Below the pieces are notes generated by a model, which was not told where the DNA came from, searched no databases, and was given only the letters and a program-made list of their open reading frames with translations. DNA of 64,000 nt, from NCBI RefSeq assembly GCF_016587375.1, contig NZ_BNJG01000001.1, forward strand, positions 3,416,001 through 3,480,000, in the 5' to 3' direction. Positions 17,680 through 27,931 of the stretch are shown piece after piece (position 1 is the first letter of the stretch; every line of letters begins with the position of its first letter). The position numbers and the translations under genes are program-made. This DNA is from Ktedonobacter robiniae. Its GTDB lineage: Bacteria > Chloroflexota > Ktedonobacteria > Ktedonobacterales > Ktedonobacteraceae.

Positions 17680-19318
17680 ATGCCTGGACAACACCAGAGA
17701 CAGCAGAAGGCAAAACATCCCAAGGAGAAGCGACCGGCAACGCCTACCTTTCTGCTCGAACTGCCCCTCGTCGTCAACCCAGGACAAGCCACTCGCCTGC
17801 GCGCTCACCTGGAAGCCGCTCGCCAACTCTACAACGCCATCCTCTCCCAAGGGCAGAAGCGTTTGAGGCGCATGCGGGCTGACGCTGCCTGGCAAGAGGC
17901 CCGTGCCCTTTCTCGCACGCAGAAGACCCAACGAGCAGTCGCCTTCTCCGCCTTGCGCAAGCAGTACGGGTTCTCCGAGGCGGCATTGCATGAAGCCGCC
18001 AAAGGCTTGCGCGTGGGATGGATTGCCGAGCACATCGATGCCGTGCTGGCCCAAACCCTGGCGACCCGTGCTTACCGCGCGCTCAATCGCGTCTGCCTGG
18101 GCCAGGCCAAACGCGTGCGCTTCAAGAGCCGAGGGCGTGGTTTCTCCAGCATCGAGAACAAGCGCAATGATACCGGCCTGCGCTTTGTCCTGCAGCCACC
18201 CGAGAAGGGAAACGCAGGGTTCCTGCTCTGGAACGGAGATCAGCTTCCTGCCTTCATCGATTGGAAGGACGAGGTGGTAACCCATGGGCTCAGGCACCGC
18301 ATCAAGTACGCCCGCCTCGTCCAACGTCCCACCAGCAGCCCCAAAGCGGCCGGAGCCGATGCAGAGGGCTATCACTACGTGGTGCAGCTTGCCCTGGAGG
18401 GCACGCCTCACCGCAAGCCCAAGCACACGGTTGGACAAGGGTCGTTGGCGCTGACCTGGGTCCCTCTACCCTGGCTCTCGTTCCTCAGGAGGGGAGGCCA
18501 GCCTGGAGGTGTTCTGTGCGGAACTGGCTCCTGATGCCAGAGCCATTCGTCGTCTGCAGCGGCGGATGGATCGGCAGCGGCGAGCAGGCAATCCGGAGCA
18601 CTACGACGAGAAGGGGCGCATCAAAAAGCAGGGCAACAAGAAACAATTGCGGTGGAAGCAGAGCAAGCGCTACCAAGCCACCCGACGACGCAAAGCAGCC
18701 AAAGAACGGAAGCTGGCGGCACACCGCAAGAGCCTGCATGGCCGCAAGGTGCACGAGGTGCTTGCGCTGGGCAGCACCATCATCATCGAAAAGGTCTCCT
18801 ACAAGGCATGGCAGAGGCGATTCGGCAAGAGTGTGGGACTGCGAGCACCAGGAATGTTTGTGGAACTGTTGAGACGCACCGTTGCGAGCACGGGCGGCAC
18901 CCTGGTGGAAGTTCCCACGCGTACAACAGCGCTGAGCCAATGGTGCCATGGGTGCGGCAGACGGGTCAAAAAGCCCCTCTCCCAGCGCTGGCATCAGTGC
19001 GAATGCGGTATCGGCCCTGTGCAGCGCGATCTCTATTCCGCCTTTCTGGCCGCGTATCTCGATCCAGCACATCCTATTCCCTCGTGTGCCCGATACCAGC
19101 CGTATTGGGAAGGTGCGGAGGCGCGCCTGCGGGCAGCACACGAGTGTACCACACAACGTGCGAGAGAGGGGCAGGTGCTGCCCCGAAGCTTGGGTGTGAC
19201 TCGAGCCAGAGCGCGTCTGCCCGAAAGTCCAGGGGAACCACCACTAGAGCCTGCTCTTCTCCTTTGGTGTGAAGAACGGGAAGCGTGGGCCGAACTTCTG
19301 GAACCCCCGTTGCTTTAG
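17680..19318 (+). pseudogene. TnpB RNA-guided nuclease with two compensating frameshifts
   Basis: Start ATG 17680 follows GAAGGAG. The first frame (to about 18430) gives the N-terminal wedge/REC-like part. A short piece in another frame holds RuvC-I (VGADLGPSTLALVPQEG), and from about 18500 a third frame supplies EVFCAELAPD, RuvC-II (STIIIEKVSYKAW), the zinc motif CHGCGRR...CECG and RuvC-III (VQRDLYSAFLAAYLD). Stitching the three gives a ~545-residue TnpB, long for the family. Two frameshifts within 70 bp around the first catalytic Asp disable it unless they are sequence errors. No tnpA transposase is adjacent. Confidence 0.8.
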
Positions 19319-19326
19319 CACGGGGA
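19304..19326 (+). mobile_element. Right-end hairpin of the TnpB element (guide-RNA scaffold end)
   Basis: CCCCGT (19305-19310) pairs with ACGGGG (19320-19325) at the gene's 3' end. In TnpB elements the omega RNA ends in such a right-end hairpin and the guide is the flanking DNA, here starting GCTCTCAGGACA. Confidence 0.5.
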
Positions 19327-19330
19327 GCTC

Positions 19331-21427
19331 TCAGGACAAGAACTTATCCAGTGTGATAGGCAGGTCGCGTACACGAATACCTGTCGCGTGATAAGCGGCA
19401 TTGGCGATTGCGGCCGCTGTACCAACAATCCCGATTTCGCCTATGCCTTTTGTGCCCAGCGGACTGACATGTGGATCATCCTCTTCGAGCCATACCACGT
19501 CAATTGTGCCGACATCCGCGTTGGTTGCGATATGGTATCCCCCGAAGTCATGATTCACGTAATTACCAAAGCGTGGATCCAGTACGCTCGCTTCGTGGAG
19601 CGCCATTGACAGGCCCCACGTCAGTCCTCCCATAAATTGAGAATGGGCCGTCTTCGGGTTGACAATTTTCCCGGCGGCAAAGACTCCCAGGAGCCGTGGC
19701 ACGCGGATTTCGCCGGTATCTACATTGATATGCACCTCAGCGAATTGCGCGCCAAAGGAATGCATGGCGAACTGCTGCAACTCGGGATTATCGTCAAATT
19801 TGCCGCTTGCCGAGAGCCCTTCCGCTGGTATGACTCCTCCATATTCTTCTTGCAACCGTGTGCGGAGCGCGCTCGCCGCGTTAAAGATAGCCCATCCCCA
19901 CGAGCCGGTACCCGATGAACCTCCGGCATAGCCCGCCGCTGGCTGGTCGCTATTGCCTATCACGAGCTGAACCTGCTCTAACGGTGCTTCGAGCACATCC
20001 GCCGCGATCTGAGTGAGTGCCGTGCGCGCTCCAGTTCCGATGTCTGCGGCGTCGATATGAACCTGGTAATTTCCCTTGTAGTCAACCTGCGCGGACGCCG
20101 ACGCAGGGGAGTAGTAGACCGGGTACGTTGAGGAAGCGACGCCAGTTCCGATGAGCCAGCGTCCTTCTTGCCGCGCTCGGGGAGTCGGATCACGCTGTTG
20201 CCAGCCGAAGCGACGCGCCCCTTCCCGCAGGCAGGCGACGAGCCCGCGACTGCTAAAGGGATGTCCCGTTTCAGGGTCAATCGTGGGTTCGTTGCGAATG
20301 CGCAACTCAATCGGATCAATTCCACAGGCAATGGCCAGCTCGTCCATTGCTGACTCAAGAGCGAACATACCCGAGCACTCGCCTGGAGCGCGCATGTATG
20401 TTGGCACAGGCATGTCTAGTCGTGCTGCCCGGTGTGTGGTGCGGCGGTTGGGAGCTGCGTACATGCGCCGTGCCACAACAGCAACATGTTCGGCGTAGTC
20501 ATAAGAGGTCGAGGTTTGTTCGATCACATCGTGCGCAATCGCCGTTAAATGGCCATTGTTATCTGCGCCAAGGCGGATGCGCTGTATTGTTGGAGTACGA
20601 TAGCCAGTCAGCGAGAACATCTGTTGCCGTGTGAGAGCAAGCTTCACCGGTCGTTTCGTCACCTGCGCTGCCATGACGGCGAGGATGATGGGTGGGTGTG
20701 CAGATAATTTGGAACCGAAGCCGCCGCCAACATACTGTGTGATGATGTGAATACGCTCGGGGGGCTGCCTGAACGCCGTTGCAATGGTGTCCCGGATGGC
20801 ATGGGGTCCCTGGTTTGAATCGTAGATGGTAATGCCAGCGTTGTCCCAGATCGCAATGCTCGCATGCGTTTCGAGTGGATTGTTATGCTCAGTTGGGGTG
20901 GTATAGGTCTGGTCGAGCAAGACAGCCGCAGAGTTCAGCGCGCCCTCAACATCCCCATCGAATCTGTCGGTCACATCTTTCCCTTCATGGACTGTCGGTG
21001 GCTTGTAGAGAGCCTTGTCATCAGCGCGCAGTTCGACGTGATGGGGCAACTCCTCGTAGTGCACGACCACGAGTTCCGCTGCCTGCCGCGCGATCTCAGA
21101 TGTCTCGGCAACAACAGCCGCGACAAATTGACCATGATAAGCCACGGCATCTGTCTGGAACACCTCCAATTCCGTGTTGGCAAGGTGCGCAAGCCGTGGC
21201 GCGTTCTCGTGCGAGAGCACCGTGATGACGCCGGGCAGCGCTCGCGCCGCGCTCGCATCAATTGCTGAGACCCGTCCCCTGGCGATGGTGCTCTGGACCG
21301 GGAAGGCATAGACCACACCCTCGACCGGGTACTCGTAGGCATATTTCGCCTTGCCAGTGGCCTTTTGAATGCCATCGATTCGATTGATTGGCGCACCAAT
21401 TGAGCGCATAATCTGTTGCATCTTCAT
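19331..21427 (-). CDS. Molybdenum hydroxylase large subunit (PaoC/XdhA-like)
   Basis: A 698-residue molybdopterin-cytosine-dinucleotide-binding subunit of the xanthine oxidase family. Visible elements are the N-terminal [20 protein letters not shown], the molybdopterin-contact loop [12 protein letters not shown] (about 237-248), [19 protein letters not shown] and the C-terminal [12 protein letters not shown], whose Glu is the general base. Length and layout match E. coli PaoC (YagR), part of periplasmic aldehyde oxidase. It is the last gene of a three-gene operon with ATGA overlaps (start 21427 overlaps the previous stop). Substrate is likely an aldehyde or N-heterocycle; not decidable here. 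Confidence 0.93.
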   Translation of the reverse strand: MKMQQIMRSIGAPINRIDGIQKATGKAKYAYEYPVEGVVYAFPVQSTIARGRVSAIDASAARALPGVITVLSHENAPRLAHLANTELEVFQTDAVAYHGQFVAAVVAETSEIARQAAELVVVHYEELPHHVELRADDKALYKPPTVHEGKDVTDRFDGDVEGALNSAAVLLDQTYTTPTEHNNPLETHASIAIWDNAGITIYDSNQGPHAIRDTIATAFRQPPERIHIITQYVGGGFGSKLSAHPPIILAVMAAQVTKRPVKLALTRQQMFSLTGYRTPTIQRIRLGADNNGHLTAIAHDVIEQTSTSYDYAEHVAVVARRMYAAPNRRTTHRAARLDMPVPTYMRAPGECSGMFALESAMDELAIACGIDPIELRIRNEPTIDPETGHPFSSRGLVACLREGARRFGWQQRDPTPRARQEGRWLIGTGVASSTYPVYYSPASASAQVDYKGNYQVHIDAADIGTGARTALTQIAADVLEAPLEQVQLVIGNSDQPAAGYAGGSSGTGSWGWAIFNAASALRTRLQEEYGGVIPAEGLSASGKFDDNPELQQFAMHSFGAQFAEVHINVDTGEIRVPRLLGVFAAGKIVNPKTAHSQFMGGLTWGLSMALHEASVLDPRFGNYVNHDFGGYHIATNADVGTIDVVWLEEDDPHVSPLGTKGIGEIGIVGTAAAIANAAYHATGIRVRDLPITLDKFLS

Positions 21428-22422
21428 GGCTGGTTTCTCTCCTCTACAAGGTCGAGCAGCATACGCGTCATGGTATTGCGGGTAAGAGGGATTTTAAAGG
21501 CGTTCCCAGGCAATGGTTGTGCGTCAGCCAGCTCGGCATCGGCTGCCTGGCGGAAGAGTTCCTCGCTCGCGGGTTTGCCGCGTAGCGCTGCTTCGGCCTT
21601 CTTCGCCCGCCAGGGCATGGGTGCGATGCCACCAAAGGCAATACGTACGTCGCGGATAACGCCATCGGCGAAATCAAGCGCTGCGGCAACAGAGACAAGC
21701 GCGAAGGCGTAGGAGGCCCGGTCGCGTACCTTACGATAGCGCGAGTGTGTCGCTGCGTATGGCAACGGCGGCAGGTCAATGGCTGTAATCAACTCTCCAT
21801 GCGTAATGACCGTATCGCGCTGCGGTTCGTCACCTGGCAGACGATACAAGTCAATGAGCGGAATGGTGCGTTCCCCGCGTGGTCCCTGCATGCGCACAAG
21901 CGCGTCAAGGGCGACCAGAGCGACGGCCATGTCCGAGGGATGTGTGGCAATACAGTCCTGCGAGGTACCAAGGATGGCGAGGTCGCGGTGATATCCATCG
22001 CGCGCGGAACAGCCACTGCCAGGCTCGCGCTTGTTACATGGCTTCGAGATATCCTGAAAGTAGACACAGCGTGTGCGCTGGAGCAAGTTGCCGCCGGTCG
22101 TGGCAAGGTTGCGCAACTGCCCGGAAGCGCCTGCGAGAAGCGCCTGCGAGACCAGTGGATAGCGCGCGCGGATCGTGCGATCCGCCGCAAGGTCGCTGTT
22201 GCGCACCATCGCGCCAATGCGTACGCTCCCATCAGCCAGCACTTCGATATGGTCATAAGGCAGGCGACTGATATCAACGAGCAGATCAGGGTGCCGCACC
22301 CCTAGTTTCATATGATCGATGAGGTTTGTTCCTCCACCGAGGTAGGCCCCATTTGGCGCCTGGGCAAGGAGCGCAATGGCATTAGAAGCATCACTGGCGC
22401 GCTCGTAGCGGAAAGGATTCAT
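21424..22422 (-). CDS. Molybdenum hydroxylase FAD/4Fe-4S subunit (PaoB-like)
   Basis: A 332-residue FAD-binding subunit. The FAD loops are [12 protein letters not shown] (about 28-39) and [12 protein letters not shown] (about 113-124). The stretch [20 protein letters not shown] followed by SGC adds the cysteines of the extra [4Fe-4S] cluster found in PaoB and 4-hydroxybenzoyl-CoA reductase beta subunits but not in xanthine dehydrogenase. This places the complex with PaoABC-type enzymes. Both ends overlap neighbours by ATGA, implying translational coupling. Confidence 0.93.
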   Translation of the reverse strand: MNPFRYERASDASNAIALLAQAPNGAYLGGGTNLIDHMKLGVRHPDLLVDISRLPYDHIEVLADGSVRIGAMVRNSDLAADRTIRARYPLVSQALLAGASGQLRNLATTGGNLLQRTRCVYFQDISKPCNKREPGSGCSARDGYHRDLAILGTSQDCIATHPSDMAVALVALDALVRMQGPRGERTIPLIDLYRLPGDEPQRDTVITHGELITAIDLPPLPYAATHSRYRKVRDRASYAFALVSVAAALDFADGVIRDVRIAFGGIAPMPWRAKKAEAALRGKPASEELFRQAADAELADAQPLPGNAFKIPLTRNTMTRMLLDLVEERNQP

Positions 22423-22925
22423 GGTATCACCTCTTTAATCGCCGGAACAATGTTGGCATAGGCGGCACATCGGCAGAGATTGCCACTCATGCGTTCGCGA
22501 ATCTCCTGCTCATCGAGCGTGATATGTTCAGTGTTCATGTTAGGGCTTACCACACTGGGCCAGCCAGCCTCGGCCTCGCGTAACATGCCGACCGCCGAGC
22601 AAATTTGTCCGGGAGTGCAATAGCCACACTGGAGAGCATCGTGATCAACGAACGCGCGCTGAAGCGGATGGAGATTCTCGCCATCGGCCAGCCCTTCGAT
22701 GGTGACGATCTGAGTGTTCTCAAAGGCGACGGCCAGGCTGAGGCAGCACGTGATTCGTCGGCCATCTACCAGGATAGTACACGCGCCACACTGGCCATGG
22801 TCGCAGCCCTTTTTGGGGCCCGTAATCCCAAGGCGCTCGCGCAGTGCGTCCAGGAGGGTCGTACGGGTATCAATGGATAGCCGATGCATCGTTCCGTTTA
22901 CCTGTAAAGTAATCTCAAGGTCCAT
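22419..22925 (-). CDS. Molybdenum hydroxylase 2Fe-2S subunit (PaoA-like)
   Basis: A 168-residue iron-sulfur subunit. Plant-type cluster: [16 protein letters not shown] with a fourth Cys in RRITCCLS. Second [2Fe-2S] domain: [10 protein letters not shown] and GNLCRCAAY. Both clusters are complete. Unlike E. coli PaoA it has no twin-arginine leader; the mature sequence begins within a few residues of ATG 22925, so the complex is probably cytoplasmic. First gene of the operon; no molybdenum-cofactor chaperone (XdhC/PaoD type) is present in the window. Confidence 0.93.
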   Translation of the reverse strand: MDLEITLQVNGTMHRLSIDTRTTLLDALRERLGITGPKKGCDHGQCGACTILVDGRRITCCLSLAVAFENTQIVTIEGLADGENLHPLQRAFVDHDALQCGYCTPGQICSAVGMLREAEAGWPSVVSPNMNTEHITLDEQEIRERMSGNLCRCAAYANIVPAIKEVIP

Positions 22926-23084
22926 TATTTCTCTCCTTTGACGCTTGACGCTTTAAAGACCTGTGAATAACGAATGCTTTCATTTTTCTTCCTCTCCTGT
23001 GAGAAAGAACTCGTAGTTTGCGTCAGAAAAGCACCACAATATGTGTTGGCTAACCCTGGCCACATAAAACTAGATCGACATTTT

Positions 23085-23200
23085 TTATTATAAACGTCAA
23101 ATAATAAATGTGACCAAAAATATATACTGTTCATGTTTTCTATTATAAATGTTAATAATAAACGCGACCAAAAATATATACTGTTCATGTTTTCTATTAT
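23085..23200. repeat. Two A/T-rich ~55-bp tandem repeats upstream of the hydroxylase operon
   Basis: Units start at about 23086 and 23141 and share GACCAAAAATATATACTGTT plus TATTATAAA. On the minus strand each has TTGGTC 18-19 bp from TATAAT, a possible promoter pair. They lie about 160 bp upstream of the operon start. Confidence 0.7.
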
Positions 23201-23594
23201 CTTTCTGCGTTGCTGGTAAATAGCGCGAAAAGTGGGTCCTTTCAGGGATCGTGCTCACTCTTCACCTTCTTTACCACTTGGTGCTGACCAGAGGTAGTAA
23301 TTAGAACACGCTGGTACATGTCTCAAGGCTATGTTTCAGCTAAAGGAGTCGTGGCCGTAACCCGTCCGAGTAAAGCGTGTTGCCCTTTGAAGAGTTTGGC
23401 TCATATAATAGTTTGGGTGTAGCCCCCAAGGGGAATCTCTCTGGAGGATATACTGGTGGAAGCAGCGGGAGAGAAGCTATAAGATTTGTCAAGCTCTGCG
23501 CAAGGAAGGCAAAAAGCCCCTGGGTCGAGAAAAAAAGATAGCTCCTTTGCGCTTCAGAGTACCCCCTGAAACGTTCTGCAAGCGAATCCCTTGG
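23201..23594. other. Intergenic region, no supported gene
   Basis: Spacer between the operon leader and the IS110 relic. No gene or structured element recognised. Confidence 0.4.
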
Positions 23595-23648
23595 TGTGGG
23601 AGCAGTGCAGGCTAGTTGGCCGGCCAACTAGCCTGCACTGCTCCCACA
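23595..23648. repeat. 54-bp perfect palindrome
   Basis: Bases 23595-23621 and 23622-23648 are exact reverse complements (centre GGCCGGCC). The right half encodes the last codons and stop (CTA 23628-23630 on the plus strand) of the IS110 transposase fragment. Confidence 0.95.
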
Positions 23649-24228
23649 GACCTTGTTGGGATCATACTTCTCCCCCTCATGCATGAGTAAGTGAGCAGCC
23701 ACTGCCAGCATCTTGCGCATGACGGCCATGAGGGCCGAGCCTGTCTTGAGACCGCGCCACTTGGCGCTGATAGTACACGCCGAAGGCCGAGTCTTCCCGA
23801 TGAATGCTCCGCAGAGCAGTCATGGAGAGGACCCGTCGCAACAAGCCACTGCCACGTTTGGACAGTTTGGCTTTACCTTTCCATAGGCCACTCTCTTTGA
23901 TCTCGATATCCATGCCTCCGTAGGCAATCACCTCGTCGGTCCGTGAGAAGCGTTGGATATCCCCCAACTCGGCCCGTAGCACTGCCAGCGTTTTCGGGCC
24001 AAATTCCGGCACCTGTTGTAACCCCTTCACCCCTGGATCGGTGTTCAGGAGCTGCTCAATCTCGGCGTTCAGGCGTGCAAGGTTCGCTCGGGTGTGCTCC
24101 AGTTGATCGCAGAGGATCCGTAGACTGACCGATCGCCCGGCTATCGCTCGCCCACTGCTCACACTCTGCAGAAATACGAGAGCAAGTAATTCATTTAGCA
24201 AGTCTGCTCCTTTTGCCTGAGAACTCAA
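23628..24228 (-). pseudogene. C-terminal part of an IS110-family transposase, frameshifted
   Basis: The frame from 24228 encodes the Transposase_20 domain: VPEFGPKTLAVLRAELGDIQ, DEVIAYGGMD and KLSKRGSGLLRRVLSMTALR. Near 23765 the frame shifts and continues as WRGLKTGSALMAVMRKMLAV to VCGSSAG and TAG 23630-23628. The N-terminal DEDD domain is missing and the first 30 codons do not look like IS110, so the upstream border is a junction. Confidence 0.8.
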
Positions 24229-24236
24229 GGGATTTT

Positions 24237-24335
24237 CCTTGACAGAGCAAGAACTCCATTTGCAGAGTAGTGTTCACAAAACCTATTCACACCCACAAAA
24301 GGAGTTCGCTGCTATGATACCCGCTTCGCTCCTAT
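24237..24335 (+). mobile_element. 5' end relic of the DDE element found at 25.2 kb
   Basis: Shares GCAAGAACTCCATTTGCAGA, AAAGGAGT and CTGCTATGATACC with 25236-25325 (about 75 percent identity). Only the leader and the first four codons of its transposase remain. Confidence 0.65.
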
Positions 24336-24361
24336 TTAACCCTCAAAGCGTAGCAACATGG

Positions 24362-24625
24362 TTACGTTTTGCTGATTTTTCCATCAGTATAGGGGCGTTT
24401 AAAAAGCAATGATGCACCGGGATATGAGTGCGTATAACTTATACTAATAAGCTCCCACCCTTGCTCGTCCATGTAGTTGCAATAGGTTGCAAGAGAAGGG
24501 AATGGTTCTGCCTTTTTCCAATGAGGGATTTCTTGCTCATTCATTTGTCTGAGCCACCATCTCCCAGGCGAGACTGAGTTACCTCCCATAACCAGGAGAG
24601 TGGATTGATACTCCCATCGTCGCAT
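24362..24625 (-). CDS. Small hypothetical protein, DUF4177-like
   Basis: An 87-residue protein starting at ATG 24625, with AAGGAGG nine bases upstream. It opens MRRWEYQSTLL and contains YCNYMDEQGWELISISY and LLFKRP, the pattern of DUF4177-type proteins (WEY...L...GWELV...FKRP). No function is known. Its 3' end reaches the IS relic at 24.3 kb; the last residues may be junction sequence. Confidence 0.6.
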   Translation of the reverse strand: MRRWEYQSTLLVMGGNSVSPGRWWLRQMNEQEIPHWKKAEPFPSLATYCNYMDEQGWELISISYTHSYPGASLLFKRPYTDGKISKT

Positions 24626-24880
24626 GTCACAAGCCTCCTTACTCGTAAAAACTGGTTGATTGCCTCTGCATAAAAGATACGAGAACGTCGGTCAGGTAAT
24701 CGCAGGGCCTGACACCTGAGGCGCTGACAGTAGTGGTGTTCGTGTGCGTTCGCAGGGATTTTCCGGCTTACTCGCTCTTTCGCTGATATCGAAAAACAGA
24801 ACGATGACGAGAAATGTGACCAAGAGCATTTGAGATCATAGAGATGAGATGCCAGAAGAGATATCATCAATGTAGTACGC

Positions 24881-25126
24881 TTACATCCGTTTGAGAAGTA
24901 AAATAATAAAATAAAAGAAGACTATTATGAGAAGGAGAAGAACGCAAATAAAGAATAAAAGCGCTACCAGTTGACCCAACACATTATTCACTACTCCGTG
25001 AGAAACGAGAAAAAGGAGTAGCAGCAAGATGATAAAAAGGATGAGAAGGAGAATAGCTAATACGTTATGGAGTCTCTGCGCCGTTCTGAGCACCTTCTGT
25101 TTCTCATTCGTAGTGAGTGGTTTCAT
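24881..25126 (-). CDS. Small two-helix membrane protein
   Basis: An 81-residue protein. ATG 25126 has AAGGAAA eight bases upstream. A 20-residue polar N-terminus is followed by two long hydrophobic spans (AILLLILFIILLLLLFLVSH and LLFFICVLLLLIIVFFYFI). Family unknown. The strong site supports expression. Confidence 0.5.
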   Translation of the reverse strand: MKPLTTNEKQKVLRTAQRLHNVLAILLLILFIILLLLLFLVSHGVVNNVLGQLVALLFFICVLLLLIIVFFYFIILLLKRM

Positions 25127-25235
25127 GCTCTCGTTTCCTTCCAATCGGAGACCTTTTCAGAAATCCCAGCACCTGTCCTTTCATGTGTAAAAGCTCCTCT
25201 ACCATACCACAACAGGAAGCGGCTACACATCTCCT

Positions 25236-26488
25236 CTTTTGACAAAGCAAGAACTCCATTTGCAGAGTATTCATTAGCAACAATCTACACTAACAAAGGA
25301 GTCCTCTGCTATGATACCTGCATCCACCGTTTTTGACCAGCCTACCATTGCTGCTCTGTTTGATCAAGATCCCGTCGTGACCGACGCTCGCGCCTTTTTC
25401 TCACTTCTCGATTGGTCTGTCGTCTCGCTGTGGGAAGCCCAGCAGTCTCCACGTGGCCGACCTGCTGATCCAATCAGTGCCTATCTCAAAGCCTTTTTGC
25501 TGCGCATCCGAGAAGGCTTCCTGTATACCAGCCAACTGCGCGCCTTTCTGGTCAAACATCCCTTGCTGGTGATCGAACTCGGTTTTTCCCTGGTCCTTGA
25601 TCTCACTCAACCTTATGGCTTCGATGTCGAGCAAACCTTGCCCACACGCTATTGGCTTGGTGAGAAGCTGCGTGGCCTGGATCGGACACTGCTCCAGGAT
25701 TTGCTGGCTGGCACGGTCCATGCCTTACAGGAAGAGATACCCGGTCTCGGCGAGGTTGTTTCCTTCGATGTCAAGCATCTCTATGCCTGGGTGAAGGAGA
25801 ATAATGAGCGAGCGTATGTTCCCGATCGCTACGACAAAACCCAACGACTCAAAGGCGATCCCGACTGTAAACTGGGCGTCAAACGCAGCACCAACAAAGA
25901 GCTCGCTGATGGCTCCACCGAAGAGAAAAAGGAACTCCTCTGGGGCTATGGCTCTGGCGTCGCCGCTGCTACGATACCGGATTACGGAGATGTGATCCTG
26001 GCCGAATATACTCAACCTTTCAACGAGGGAGATGTGACGTATTTCCGCCCTCTGTATCAGCAAGCCGTGGTTACCCTCAATCAGTTTCCTACCCATATAT
26101 CACGGCTGATGCGGCCTATGATGCGTGGTACGTTTATGATGCGGCCGTTCGTCACGGTGGCATCGCTGCCGTCCCACTCAATCAGCATAGCAAAGTCCCT
26201 TTTGCGCGTTTGGCTGATGGTACTCCCTGTTGCCCCATCGGCTTGCCCATGCTCCCCACGATTCAGTTCAACCATACCTACGGCTATCGTGCCCAGCGCT
26301 TCCAATGTCCTTTGCTCTTCCCGGAGAAAACCGGCCAGACCTGTGCAAATGAATTACTTGCACCCCTCGTCAGAGGGATTGAAACCCGTCACCTTTATAG
26401 TCACAGGCCTGCTAGCCTGTCGAAGCGAGGCTGCTCCCGAAGTGGGATGAAACTCAATCTGGCTTTCGAGTTTCTGGTGCATAAATAG
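25236..26488 (+). pseudogene. DDE transposase of an IS4-like element, frameshifted
   Basis: ATG 25311 follows AAAGGAG. The first frame carries a DUF772-like N-terminus and VVSFDVKHLYAWVKENNERA with the first Asp, then KGDPDCKLGVKR. After about 26090 the homologous sequence continues in another frame (ITADAAYDAWYVYD with the second Asp, then TIQFNHTYGYRAQRF). Near 26350 the homology ends at a CRISPR-repeat-like sequence, so the C-terminus, including the catalytic Glu region, is missing. The leader 25236-25310 belongs to the same element. Family between IS4 and ISNCY groups is not settled. Confidence 0.75.
26350..26385 (+). repeat. Single CRISPR-repeat-like sequence
   Basis: CCCTC GTCA GAGGG (26364-26377) forms a 5-bp hairpin followed at once by ATTGAAAC, the classic 3' end of many type I/III CRISPR repeats. 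Only one copy is present; no second repeat or cas gene is in the window. Confidence 0.4.
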
Positions 26489-26489
26489 A

Positions 26490-27329
26490 TTAGCTTGTTC
26501 TCTTCTGAACAGCATTGATTACACGTCGGACCGTCTCATACGAAACACCATAATCCATTGCAACCTTGCGCAGTGGTTCTTGGTTCTCAATAATACGTCT
26601 TACAACATTTGGCCATTCCGAGACGGGAATTTTCCACTGTGGCGTGTCTGGACCTGGGCGGCGTTGCGATAAAGGAATGTCTACTTGATTACCAAGAGCT
26701 TGTTCAAATAAAGTACCAGATTGGGCATAATCAGCACTCGCTTTCGGCGTAAATATCAGAATATCGCCGCGACCAGCGAACAACTTGTCAATGGGGATCA
26801 AGGCCAGGTGCGACCGATGATTCGTTCCCCGTGAGGTGCCCAGAGCACTGGCGACTTTGCGAATGGGCATCTCGGGTTGCTGCAAGAGCGCGATGGCCTC
26901 TTCTCGCTGTGCGGGCGAGAGGCTCGGGTGCGCGGGTGGCGGGGGATGCCTGATGGCGAGGTCTCGTTTGGGGGGGCCAGTACTCGGCGCGTCACCAGAG
27001 CCCCTCCTCTCTCTGCTCCCATTTCCCCGTCTGCTAGAGACCGAACGCGAGGTTTGTTCAGCTTCCGCAATCACCTGACGCCACATATCCACCTTTCTTG
27101 GCCCACAATAGAGGCACGTCCAGAGATCCCAAAAAGCTTGCTGAAGTGATTGAGACATTCGCCAAGAGGGTCTTTGAATAGGTCCCACTCCGCTGTAGTA
27201 CACCGAGGTGGAGATCTCTCCATGATTAGGCGAAGCCAGCGTATTGCGCCTCAAAGCATCAAATAGCCAGGAGTGCTTTTGGGTGATATGGTTTTGGTGA
27301 AGATACAAAGATATCTGTATTTTGCACAA
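26490..27329 (-). CDS. HTH-containing repeat-family protein (copy 1)
   Basis: A 279-codon frame with no recognised family. The C-terminal 115 residues match the frame at 34972-35397: NHRSHLxLIPIxKxFxG, DILxxTPKxSADYA, SQRRPGPDxPxWKIP and an HTH-like end (ENQEPLRKVAMDYGVSYETV, then RRVINA). A second HTH-like stretch (REEAIALLQQPEMPIRKVAS) precedes it. The N-terminal third is rich in charged and Pro residues. The shared 3' flank suggests a mobile or duplicated unit. It may be a fragment of a recombinase or transposase HTH region; the start is uncertain. Confidence 0.4.
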   Translation of the reverse strand: MCKIQISLYLHQNHITQKHSWLFDALRRNTLASPNHGEISTSVYYSGVGPIQRPSWRMSQSLQQAFWDLWTCLYCGPRKVDMWRQVIAEAEQTSRSVSSRRGNGSRERRGSGDAPSTGPPKRDLAIRHPPPPAHPSLSPAQREEAIALLQQPEMPIRKVASALGTSRGTNHRSHLALIPIDKLFAGRGDILIFTPKASADYAQSGTLFEQALGNQVDIPLSQRRPGPDTPQWKIPVSEWPNVVRRIIENQEPLRKVAMDYGVSYETVRRVINAVQKRTS

Positions 27330-27427
27330 TTCCCCATTTTACACGGTCTCGGGGTATAGACGATTGTTCGCGAAGTGTGCTATGAGGTAGAATAAAGCAC
27401 AAGAATAACGTGCGATGGAGAAACGAC

Positions 27428-27931
27428 ATGCCTGCCCTCATTCGACCATTGAGGCAAGACGATGAGCCATTTCTCTGGCAAATGCTCTATTATGCTGCTC
27501 ATATGCAAGAAGATGGCGAGGCCTCCTCCGATGCAGCGAAAAATAATCTAGGGTTACAGAAATATGTTCAAGGGTGGGGACGCGAGACCGATAGAGGGGT
27601 GCTCGCATTGCACCCACACGATCAGCGCCCATTAGGAGCTGCCTGGATTCGTCTGCTCATTGAAGAAAAGAAAATGTCTCGCTTGATTCCTGATGGCACA
27701 CCTGAACTCGCTATTGCCGTTCTTCCAGACTCTGTTGGGCAAGGGATCGGAACGCAGTTGATGGAGTACCTCCTGAAAGAGGCTAGCCAGGTATATCCGG
27801 CAGTGATGTTAAGCGTTCGTAAAAGTAATCCAGCTCGATATCTCTACGAGCGGATGGGCTTTGAAATCGTGGATACCGCCCTCAATCGGGTAGGAAGCGA
27901 ATCATTTGTGATGCTCATTCAGTTTCAATAA
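27428..27931 (+). CDS. GNAT-family N-acetyltransferase
   Basis: A 167-residue protein from ATG 27428, with GGAG eight bases upstream (an in-frame GTG at 27410 lacks such a site). It opens with the GNAT strand ALIRPLRQDDEPFLWQML. It has LAIAVLPDSVGQGIGTQLME, whose Q-G-x-G loop binds acetyl-CoA, and ends in NPARYLYERMGFEIVDTA, the usual alpha4-beta6 signature. Complete and intact. Substrate unknown. Single gene. Confidence 0.9.
   Translation: MPALIRPLRQDDEPFLWQMLYYAAHMQEDGEASSDAAKNNLGLQKYVQGWGRETDRGVLALHPHDQRPLGAAWIRLLIEEKKMSRLIPDGTPELAIAVLPDSVGQGIGTQLMEYLLKEASQVYPAVMLSVRKSNPARYLYERMGFEIVDTALNRVGSESFVMLIQFQ

Noticed and set aside
20151..22305. Several plus-strand frames opposite the molybdenum hydroxylase genes
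   Set aside because: Antisense shadows of high-GC coding sequence; the minus-strand proteins have complete cofactor motifs.
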